A stretch of DNA of 5,403 nucleotides from CALJFL01 sp039964455 (lineage in GTDB: Bacteria; Pseudomonadota; Gammaproteobacteria; Pseudomonadales; Halieaceae), in contig JBDVXK010000018.1 in NCBI GenBank assembly GCA_039964455.1, positions 1-5,403 of the forward strand. The letters are read 5' to 3'. The translations under genes were made by a program, and so were the position numbers. Within the stretch, counting starts at the first letter, position 1. Every line of letters starts with the position of its first letter. The notes under the pieces were generated by a model that was given only the letters and a program-made list of their open reading frames with translations, was not told the DNA's origin and searched no databases. Positions 1 to 4,569 of this stretch are shown here, piece after piece.

Positions 1-291
1 GCGGAAGGCATGTATGTCCACAGATTGAAGGTGGGAAAAGGACAGAAATCTGATCGTCATTACCACCACGATGTCAAAGTTGTAACTGTATTGTCTGGTT
101 CGATATATGTTGGGTTTCCTAGAGAAAGCGGTGAATGGGATGTGATGAAGCTTGGTGTTGGTGGCGTGTACACTGAGCCGAGGAATCAACCCCATTTTGT
201 CTGGGCAAAAGATGAAGATGTTGTTGTTCAAGTTGTTGGCTATGGACCTACTTCTAAAACATCGCTAGAAACTAGTGATTTAAAGCACTAA
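1..291 (+). CDS. Cupin-domain protein, 3' part (5' end outside window)
   Basis: The frame is open from base 1, and the first internal ATG (position 10) falls inside the cupin fold, so the true start and any signal peptide lie upstream. The visible 96 codons cover both cupin motifs. Motif 1 is the stretch with HYHH followed by VTVLSGSIYVG. Motif 2 is the PRNQPHFVWAKDE segment, followed by VVQVVGYGP. This matches a family of small single-domain cupins whose usual text is HWHPxDExVTVLSG ... PAGxxHFAWAKGETVVQVHGxGP. Cupins of this type usually bind a metal through two His, one Glu and a later His. Here the Glu position of motif 1 is Lys (H-Y-H-H-D-V-K), so metal binding or catalysis may be altered. 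The substrate cannot be read from the sequence. The short tail after GYGP is polar and unrecognised. The domain call is firm; the function is unknown. Confidence 0.85.
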   Translation, partial: AEGMYVHRLKVGKGQKSDRHYHHDVKVVTVLSGSIYVGFPRESGEWDVMKLGVGGVYTEPRNQPHFVWAKDEDVVVQVVGYGPTSKTSLETSDLKH

Positions 292-300
292 CTGGGCCAG

Positions 301-338
301 CCAGAGGGACAAAAAAGCCATAGCTTTGCTCTGGTTTT
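301..338 (+). terminator. Possible weak terminator after the cupin gene
   Basis: CCAGAG (301-306) pairs with CTCTGG (329-334), and inside it AAAGC (314-318) pairs with GCTTT (323-327) around a CATA loop. The arm is followed directly by TTTT. A 7-nt bulge on the left side weakens the stem and the T tract is short, so this is only a candidate. It starts 10 nt after the cupin stop codon, which is where a terminator would be expected. Confidence 0.35.
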
Positions 339-431
339 CCGGCTCCTGCTGGTGGCGTTGCTGAGCGGCAGCTCATGACCCTAAAGTAGACGCTGATAAT
401 CGCCATTCGCCATCAAAGATTGTCGCATTTG

Positions 432-521
432 AGGTGAAAGCGGATATTTTCTCCTTCGGGGCCTAGCCAGGCCTCTTAATGTCCGCTTTCGCCTAACAGC
501 AGACACTCGTCTATGCTATCT
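432..521 (+). repeat. Dispersed repeat copy 1, REPIN-like doublet
   Basis: The direct arm AATGTCCGCTTTCGCCT (478-494) has an inverted partner AGGTGAAAGCGGATATT (432-448). All 17 positions pair if the two differences are read as G-U, leaving a 29-nt spacer (449-477). The spacer holds a nested GGCC (460-463) / GGCC (470-473) stem. Downstream, GCAGAC (499-504) can instead pair with GTCCGC (481-486) with one mismatch, so two alternative hairpins compete for the same arm. The element continues into GTCTATGCTATC and ends about 27 nt before the ATG of the gene at 548. It is the same family as the copies near 1155, 1972, 2597 and 4331. A faint AAAGTAGAC at 384-392 may be remains of another arm. Confidence 0.8.
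488..517 (+). promoter_or_regulatory. Candidate promoter inside repeat copy 1
   Basis: TTCGCC (488-493), an 18-nt gap, then TATGCT (512-517), 30 nt before the ATG at 548. The -35-like part is a poor sigma70 match. The -10-like part matches at four of six positions and is conserved as TATnCT in copies 2 and 3 at the same spacing. The implied leader is about 23 nt, long enough for the GGAG ribosome-binding site at 536-539. The support is conserved position, not box quality. Confidence 0.35.
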
Positions 522-547
522 GCCAACAAAGACACGGAGTAGATGAT

Positions 548-1039
548 ATGAATTGGGAAGCAATCGGCGCTATTGGCGAAATAGCTGGGGCGATAGCCGT
601 TATTCTTACGTTGGTATATTTGGCATCTCAGGTAAGGTATGCCAAGAATGCTACTCTTGATCAAAACCGCCTTACAAGATCGTCAGCGATACGCGAAATT
701 ATACTTGCGACGGCAAATAATGACGTCTTGCGAGTGGGGCAAATGAAAGATTGGGGGTTGGAAGGGTACTACGAGTCGCGGGCAGGTGAGTTAGGTATAG
801 ATGTTGTTGAAGCTTCCCGTAATGAATGGGCGAATGCGGTCTACTTCTGGATGTACTGGGGGCAATGGGTCTCGAGTCACGAGCAGCGCGATTTAACTGA
901 GTTGGAGCATATCATCATTAAGATATTCAGCATTTCTGGTGTTAGACACACTTGGGATGTCAGCCCATTGGGGAAGGCATTTTTGGATGAAGAGTTTGTA
1001 CAGTATGTTGATGAAGTTCTGGAGCGAAACTCCGTTTAG
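548..1039 (+). CDS. Small membrane-anchored protein, MNWEAIGAIGE family, unknown function
   Basis: A 163-residue protein. The ATG is supported by GGAG at 536-539, 8 nt upstream. Residues 1-9 (MNWEAIGAI) lead into one hydrophobic helix (about 8-27, GEIAGAIAVILTLVYLASQ), followed by a basic and polar segment (VRYAKNATLDQNRLTR). That fits a single N-terminal membrane anchor with the remainder, probably helical, in the cytoplasm. The C-terminal part is rich in Trp and Tyr (NEWANAVYFWMYWGQWVSS) and ends with PLGKAFLDEEFVQYVDEVLE. I know this N-terminus from many uncharacterised proteins of marine Gammaproteobacteria; no biochemical role is known to me. It is a paralogue of the gene at 1224: 20 of the first 30 residues are identical, with little similarity beyond. 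It stands alone behind repeat copy 1. The gene call is firm and the function unknown. Confidence 0.85.
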   Translation: MNWEAIGAIGEIAGAIAVILTLVYLASQVRYAKNATLDQNRLTRSSAIREIILATANNDVLRVGQMKDWGLEGYYESRAGELGIDVVEASRNEWANAVYFWMYWGQWVSSHEQRDLTELEHIIIKIFSISGVRHTWDVSPLGKAFLDEEFVQYVDEVLERNSV

Positions 1040-1090
1040 AAGTTGTGAATCCCGAACATTGAGGACCCGTTTACAGTGGCTCTGAATAAG

Positions 1091-1116
1091 TTAAAGCAGG
1101 GGGGAATCAACTTTAA
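1091..1116. repeat. Short AT-rich inverted repeat
   Basis: TTAAAG (1091-1096) is inverted as CTTTAA (1111-1116) around a 14-nt loop that contains six consecutive G. It lies 52 nt after the stop of the gene at 548. No T tract follows and the stem is AT-rich, so I do not call it a terminator. Nothing else stands out between 1040 and 1154. Confidence 0.25.
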
Positions 1117-1154
1117 GCACAGCTTACAGACCTAAAGCTCACCACTAATCTCAA

Positions 1155-1196
1155 ATATGTGCTTTCGCCTAATTGCGGACATAGGTCTATCCTTGG
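1155..1196 (+). repeat. Dispersed repeat copy 2 (two-base deletion in left stem)
   Basis: Shares GCTTTCGCCTAAT (1161-1173), then TGCGGACATAGG and GTCTATCCTTGG (1185-1196), with copies 1 and 3. The right stem GCGGACATA (1175-1183) would need TATGTCCGC on the left, but the sequence reads TATGTGC (1156-1162): two C are missing, so the short hairpin is broken. No convincing inverted arm is visible upstream, so it is a single unit and not a doublet. Its end lies 27 nt before the ATG at 1224. Confidence 0.75.
1164..1193 (+). promoter_or_regulatory. Candidate promoter inside repeat copy 2
   Basis: TTCGCC (1164-1169), 18-nt gap, TATCCT (1188-1193), 30 nt before the ATG at 1224. Spacing and block order equal those in copies 1 and 3. 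The -35-like hexamer is weak by sigma70 standards. Confidence 0.35.
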
Positions 1197-1223
1197 TTGA
1201 GGTTCGTGAACAGGTAAGGTGAT

Positions 1224-1682
1224 ATGAACTGGGATGCAGTCGGCGCTATTGGAGAGGTCCTTGGCGCGTCAGTCGTTATAGTTACGCTTGGATATCTGGC
1301 GGTACAAACACGGCAGATTAGAAAATCGGGGCAACATACGGCCACCTTGGCCGTAACCGAGGCGCATTCCAGGTGGCGCTCCGCACTTTACAATAATAGA
1401 GATCTTGCCGACTTGCTGATAAAGGCCAATCTGGGTGAAGCGCTAACTGATGCGCAAAAACTACAGCTTCACTACCTTCATTTTGAATTATTCATCGCCT
1501 GCGTCGTGGGTCATTATACACAGGAAACAGACACACCTAGAGCAGAGGTAGCTTTGCTCGCATCGATACTCTCGGCAAACCCAAGTGTTTTAGCGGCATG
1601 GAACGAGCAACGGGTTATTTTCTATGCACTTGATCCAGTGTTGGTGGATGCGGTCAACTCGAGAATGAATGTCGAAAATTAA
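1224..1682 (+). CDS. Small membrane-anchored protein, MNWDAVGAIGE family, unknown function
   Basis: A 152-residue protein. AAGG at 1216-1219 precedes the ATG by 4 nt, and an AGG at 1212-1214 gives a better 9-nt spacing. One transmembrane helix is predicted by eye at about residues 8-27 (AIGEVLGASVVIVTLGYLAV), followed by QTRQIRKSGQHTATLAV, a basic stretch that suggests the C-terminal part stays in the cytoplasm. That part reads as an alpha-helical domain (SRWRSALYNNRDLADLLIKANLGEALTDAQKLQLHYLHFELF) ending near NSRMNVEN. It belongs to the same marine gammaproteobacterial family as the gene at 548, but to a different C-terminal subtype. The N-terminal coding DNA is also similar to that gene (GTCGGCGCTATTGG against ATCGGCGCTATTGG). 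Membership in the family is well supported; no function is known. Confidence 0.85.
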   Translation: MNWDAVGAIGEVLGASVVIVTLGYLAVQTRQIRKSGQHTATLAVTEAHSRWRSALYNNRDLADLLIKANLGEALTDAQKLQLHYLHFELFIACVVGHYTQETDTPRAEVALLASILSANPSVLAAWNEQRVIFYALDPVLVDAVNSRMNVEN

Positions 1683-1971
1683 GTATAAACCGGGTGTCGA
1701 GGGTAACTGATCGTCCAGAAAGTGGTCGTGGAACCTGAGGTCGGGGATGCAGACTCGGGCAGTGCCTGCGGTTATGAGGAGCTTGAACAGGGGCATCTCG
1801 GTGCAGCAAGTCGAAGAATTCAAAGGCCTTACGCAGTTCGGTACTGAAGCCGCATCCATAATCGAACCAGTCCCGAACCTCCCTGGATCGGTTTTCCGAA
1901 CCACCTTGCCATAATCTCCAAATTAGTTAGAGGTTTCCGGGACCGAACCCCGAATCTATTCCGAATTTAAA
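1683..1971. other. Non-coding or decayed region between two genes
   Basis: About 290 bp with no credible gene. A minus-strand frame starting at 1904 looks random in composition and overlaps the 3' end of the gene at 1224. A different minus-strand frame, open from about 1930 back to about 1657 but without an ATG, includes a more protein-like stretch (VRDWFDYGCGF, then STELRKAFEFFDLLHRDAP) at roughly 1780-1890. It degrades into Pro/Arg/His-rich text downstream. This could be a remnant of a foreign or decayed gene, but I cannot name a family. GGATCGGTTTTCCGAACC near 1887-1904 contains a TCGG-TTTT-CCGA mini-hairpin. Confidence 0.4.
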
Positions 1972-2013
1972 GGGTCCGCTTTCGCCTAATAGCGGATATC
2001 GGTCTATTCTTGG
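1972..2013 (+). repeat. Dispersed repeat copy 3
   Basis: The most regular single unit. GTCCGC (1974-1979) faces GCGGAT (1992-1997) around TTTCGCCTAATA, with one G-U at the outer pair. GGTCTATTCTTGG (2001-2013) follows, as in copy 2. No inverted arm is seen upstream, so it is a solitary unit. The ATG of the next gene lies 29 nt after the shared block, and the GTCC-to-ATG distance is 69 nt, against 67 nt in copy 1. Confidence 0.8.
1981..2010 (+). promoter_or_regulatory. Candidate promoter inside repeat copy 3
   Basis: TTCGCC (1981-1986), 18-nt gap, TATTCT (2005-2010), 32 nt before the ATG at 2043. This is the same arrangement as in copies 1 and 2, although the gene behind it is unrelated to those two. 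That argues that the block belongs to the repeat and not to the gene family. Confidence 0.35.
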
Positions 2014-2042
2014 CGCAGGTTTAATTAATAGGAAATATCAGA

Positions 2043-2492
2043 ATGCTATATCGCCAATTATGTCTAACAGTAACGCTATTCCTTGGTGTCAGCGCACACA
2101 GTTTGAGTGAAGCTCCTGTAGAGGCTGAACTAGTATCAAATAGTGATGAAATCGCGGCGCTTGAAAGCAAATGGTCAGACATGTTCGCTGCTAAAGACTT
2201 GGACGGTGTCATGGCCCTTATGGCGGAAAATTCAGTATTGATATTTCCTGGCTCTCCACCAATCGTTGGTCTAGAGGGTATAAGAAAAGCCACAAAAGCG
2301 ATGTTAATGTCAGATGATACAGTTTCTTGGGCGTCAGACTTTGCGTTTATCGCACCTAGTGGCGACATGGCATATGACTACGGCACGGCCACTACGAAGA
2401 GCCCTGATGGATCTATTATCGAAGGTCACTATCTAGTCGTCTGGGTAAAGGAGAGTGATGGATGGAAAGTTGCTGCGGATATGTTCAATTAG
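2043..2492 (+). CDS. Exported SnoaL/DUF4440-like (NTF2-fold) protein
   Basis: A 149-residue protein. The ATG has TAGGA at 2029-2033, 9 nt upstream. Residues 1-20 (MLYRQLCLTVTLFLGVSAHS) form a signal peptide with one Arg, a hydrophobic core and a likely cleavage near VSA-H, so the product should be periplasmic. From about residue 34 it follows the DUF4440/SnoaL-like pattern: helix DEIAALESKWSDMFAAKDLDGVMALMAENSVLIFPGSPP, then GLEGIRKATKAML, then the beta-sheet part with GDMAYDYGTATTKSPDGS, EGHYLVVWVKESDGWKVAADMFN. Members of this fold bind small hydrophobic or polar ligands in a cone-shaped pocket. Some are isomerases or cyclases, but the exported stand-alone versions mostly have no assigned reaction. 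The protein ends right after the last strand, normal for the family. The neighbours give no substrate clue. Confidence 0.88.
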   Translation: MLYRQLCLTVTLFLGVSAHSLSEAPVEAELVSNSDEIAALESKWSDMFAAKDLDGVMALMAENSVLIFPGSPPIVGLEGIRKATKAMLMSDDTVSWASDFAFIAPSGDMAYDYGTATTKSPDGSIIEGHYLVVWVKESDGWKVAADMFN

Positions 2493-2513
2493 CTTACCCA
2501 GGCTAGGGTACGC
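2492..2513 (+). terminator. Weak hairpin at the end of the SnoaL-like gene
   Basis: TACCC (2495-2499) pairs with GGGTA (2506-2510) around AGGCTA. Two further pairs (GC 2492-2493 with GC 2512-2513) lie beyond one mismatch. It overlaps the stop codon. There is no T tract (TTACAAAG follows), so intrinsic termination is doubtful. Confidence 0.25.
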
Positions 2514-2569
2514 TTACAAAGACGGCCAGCGTGGCTAATAAAGGCGGTTTTCTTACACGAAGCAGCCCC

Positions 2570-2589
2570 CCAAAAGATAGATGTTTTGG
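2570..2589. repeat. Perfect short inverted repeat next to repeat copy 4
   Basis: CCAAAA (2570-2575) is inverted as TTTTGG (2584-2589) around an 8-nt loop, preceded by a run of C. It lies 10 bp before the core of repeat copy 4, between the converging genes at 2492 and 2709. A terminator role on either strand is possible but not demonstrable. Confidence 0.35.
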
Positions 2590-2596
2590 TATCCCT

Positions 2597-2633
2597 ATTG
2601 TCCGCTTTCGCCTATTAGGTGTCTGTCTTACAT
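2597..2633 (+). repeat. Dispersed repeat copy 4, diverged 3' half
   Basis: TGTCCGCTTTCGCCTA (2599-2614) is identical to the core of the other copies. The following TTAGGTGTCTGTCTTAC lacks the GCGGAC arm and the TATnCT block. It is the only copy not followed by a plus-strand gene: the next gene downstream converges on it. A GCCC (2646-2649) / GGGC (2657-2660) stem follows. This fits a decayed copy, or an insertion into the gap between two convergent genes. Confidence 0.65.
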
Positions 2634-2708
2634 AGCCCCAATCGTGCCCCGCTGGTGGGCCTGTTTCTCGTTCAATTGCGTCAGGTCTTGGCATTCACTA
2701 ACTGCGCT

Positions 2709-4052
2709 CTATGGTCTCATCGGCCTTGGCGGCGGCACATACATGCCATTTTCAATTGCCTTATCTGCGTAAATGGGTACCTCGTCCCGAAAATAATCTG
2801 AGTGGATAATCTTTATTCCGTATTTATTATATTGCTTGATCCGCACCTCGTAACGAGCCTGCAGGTCAGCACGGAAGACTGCGAAGTTGCCGGCTGACAA
2901 TAAAAAGACTCCGAATAAAGCCAATACAATCTGTCTGTACGAAATTCGGTTAATACGATTTGCGGTTAGTGCTAAGAGAGTAACGATGAGCAATTTTGAA
3001 CCTAAGCTGTATCTGGGAACTAGGCTGACTTCAAGGCCCAAGTTGAATACCGTCAAAGCATACGCCCTTCCCGCGACCACTAATCCGATTGACAAAATCA
3101 CGAAAATTGAAAAGAAATGGAGATGGGTAAATCCAGCTCTCTCCGTGGTAGTCATATGGTAAAAAAAAAGGCATAGAATCAAAGCCCCTGCGGCCTGCGC
3201 TAGCCAAACATTGCCGAATCCAAATTGACTTCCACACATAGCCAAAAAGAACTGAATAACTAAAAGTGTATTCTCTCCGGCAAATTGCAGGCTGCTGATG
3301 ATTGAAACGGAACTTTTATAATCCGTGAAGTAAAAGCTTAAAACGATAGCAGCTGTACTTATCCAAACGACGGCAAATACCCAGTGCCGCTTCCCTGTTA
3401 TAAGTCCTGAATAGATAATTGATAGCAGACCTATTGGCCAAATCAGCGCACCGCTGACCAGCGAATATGTCGCAAGTATCGCTAGTACTAAAGATAGTAC
3501 AAAGGCTGCACCAGTGCCCCCACTAAGAAATATAAGGGCCAACAGTGCGTATCCATATGAGCAGTAGAACGCAAACGCTGACATGGGCCATGAAATTAAA
3601 CTGTACTGACGTATATCCAGTAGAACGGCAACAACAAGCGCAATCCAAAAATAGCGATACTGGTTTCGCTTTAACCCCCTCCATACGCCGTAAACTATCA
3701 TCAACATTGTGGCATTTGCAGCGTACGCAAGCACCTTGAAGTCGATAACACCCTGGGCGCAGTAAACAGCTAGATACATCAATCTTGAGGCCATCGTTCG
3801 ATGATCTACATGTGATGGTTGAGAGTGTTGCTCAAAGAACGCATCAATTCGTTCGCTCAGTGTCTCCGCCTCTTCAAACTTTACGATAAATCTCAAAATG
3901 TCATTGAAATCATCTAAAAACGGTATGTTGATTATGTAGAGGTTAAGCGTCCATAGATAAAACGCTATTGCGGTAATTAGATACGCAATCGAGGTATAAA
4001 ATATTCTGCCCCGACTATGGTCAGCGGTGGGAAATTTTCCTACAGAGAACAT
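2709..4052 (-). CDS. Polytopic membrane protein, GT-C glycosyltransferase-like
   Basis: A 447-residue protein with about 10-12 hydrophobic segments (roughly 18-40, 104-124, 134-152, 156-177, 180-217 as two, 223-241, 262-277, 283-299, 311-330, 352-366, 373-392). After the first helix comes a loop with IPFLDDFND (residues 43-51), then an amphipathic part with FEQHSQPSHVDHRTMASRL (73-91). An acidic pair after TM1, then H...HR...RL, and a late GR...RYS pair (GRA at 328, PRYS at 346) recall GT-C-fold integral membrane proteins that use polyprenyl-phosphate sugars to modify lipid or surface glycans. That assignment is inference from pattern and topology. Residues 394-447 form a soluble tail ending PPPRPMRP. 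No good Shine-Dalgarno is seen before the ATG, and the next Met is residue 87, so the start is set by the hydrophobic N-terminus. The gene stands alone on the minus strand with no glycan genes beside it. Confidence 0.8.
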   Translation of the reverse strand: MFSVGKFPTADHSRGRIFYTSIAYLITAIAFYLWTLNLYIINIPFLDDFNDILRFIVKFEEAETLSERIDAFFEQHSQPSHVDHRTMASRLMYLAVYCAQGVIDFKVLAYAANATMLMIVYGVWRGLKRNQYRYFWIALVVAVLLDIRQYSLISWPMSAFAFYCSYGYALLALIFLSGGTGAAFVLSLVLAILATYSLVSGALIWPIGLLSIIYSGLITGKRHWVFAVVWISTAAIVLSFYFTDYKSSVSIISSLQFAGENTLLVIQFFLAMCGSQFGFGNVWLAQAAGALILCLFFYHMTTTERAGFTHLHFFSIFVILSIGLVVAGRAYALTVFNLGLEVSLVPRYSLGSKLLIVTLLALTANRINRISYRQIVLALFGVFLLSAGNFAVFRADLQARYEVRIKQYNKYGIKIIHSDYFRDEVPIYADKAIENGMYVPPPRPMRP

Positions 4053-4079
4053 TATTTTTAGCTATTAGTCCAAGCGTAG

Positions 4080-4108
4080 AGGATAAAAATGACGCGCTTT
4101 TAAACCAA
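4080..4108 (-). promoter_or_regulatory. Possible sigma70 promoter of the membrane-protein gene
   Basis: Read on the minus strand: TTGGTT (4108-4103), 17-nt spacing, TATCCT (4085-4080), 27 nt before the ATG at 4052. The spacing is ideal and the -10 matches four of six positions, but the -35 matches only three. Confidence 0.25.
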
Positions 4109-4163
4109 TCGCTTGAGTAAACGCTTTGAATTCGAAAACGACTTTATTCTGTAGCTTAGCAGA

Positions 4164-4189
4164 AGCGCCTCAAAGTACACAAAGGCGCT
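4164..4189. repeat. Perfect 7-bp inverted repeat between divergent genes
   Basis: AGCGCCT (4164-4170) and AGGCGCT (4183-4189) form a perfect GC-rich stem around a 12-nt loop (CAAAGTACACAA). It lies about 110 bp upstream of the minus-strand membrane gene, in the gap before repeat copy 5. No T tract follows on either strand, so it could be an operator-like site or a relic palindrome. Its role is unknown. Confidence 0.45.
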
Positions 4190-4284
4190 ATTTGGTTATC
4201 CACGTCCCCTAATGCTAAAGGTTAAAAATGTATTAAATGAGGCCAAACTGAATCAGAAGTTGATGTTGGATTCGGTAACCTATG

Positions 4285-4360
4285 ATGTGACAGCGGACGT
4301 CCCTCTTATCTGGCCGACTTCTGGGCCTATAATGTCCGCTTTCGCCTATGAAGGGTCATT
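4285..4360 (+). repeat. Dispersed repeat copy 5, REPIN-like doublet
   Basis: The direct arm AATGTCCGCTTTCGCCT (4331-4347) is identical to that of copy 1. The inverted arm at 4285-4301 contains GACAGCGGACGT and pairs with it through AGCGGAC/GTCCGCT plus several outer pairs. The spacer is again 29 nt (4302-4330) and again has an inner GGCC (4312-4315) / GGCC (4324-4327) pair. A second, weaker inverted arm AAGGGTCATT (4351-4360) follows, so the three-arm order is the same as in copy 1. It has no TATnCT block, and the next ATG is 210 bp away (4570), unlike copies 1-3. Confidence 0.75.
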
Positions 4361-4569
4361 AGTCCAAGTCGGCTCAGGGCTTGAAATCGCACCTATCGGG
4401 GGACCTTCAGCCTGTGATATTGCGAAATCTTACTGTCGACTACCAGCCAGCTATGCGCGGCACACTCATGCGATTACAGGAATACTGCGCATCTATTGAT
4501 CGAAGTCAATCTGCATCCATCAAAAAAGATCAGTATCAGAATAGGGAGTTGTCATTTATTGGGGCCATC

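Noticed and set aside
1590..1904. Minus-strand open frame of 104 codons
   Set aside because: It overlaps the 3' end of the well-supported gene at 1224-1682 and its composition looks random. A neighbouring frame looks more protein-like, but without a start.
478..2013. Integron gene-cassette array with attC sites
   Set aside because: Copy 1 contains GCCTAAC, which fits the RYYYAAC end, but copies 2-5 do not, and no GTTRRRY core lies at the right distance. No integrase is present. The array-like layout is therefore described without calling it an integron.
2021..2368. Minus-strand frame opposite the SnoaL-like gene
   Set aside because: It is a shadow of the real gene; its translation has no domain and the plus-strand frame has a signal peptide and a family match.
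2581..2801. Two overlapping plus-strand frames of about 60 codons
   Set aside because: They start in or next to repeat copy 4 and run into the 3' end of the minus-strand membrane gene, without ribosome-binding sites or family resemblance.
4164..4189. Rho-independent terminator
   Set aside because: The stem is perfect and GC-rich, but no T tract follows on either strand and neither flanking gene ends here.
432..4360. CRISPR array
   Set aside because: The repeats are 600-1700 bp apart, vary in sequence, and the gaps contain genes.
4212..4499. Plus-strand open frame of 95 codons
   Set aside because: It runs straight through repeat copy 5, has no ribosome-binding site, and its translation resembles no family I know.
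4381..4569. Longer N-terminus for the lipoprotein, starting at TTG 4381
   Set aside because: It would bury the signal peptide and lipobox 63 residues inside the protein. The extension has no domain-like character and no ribosome-binding site.
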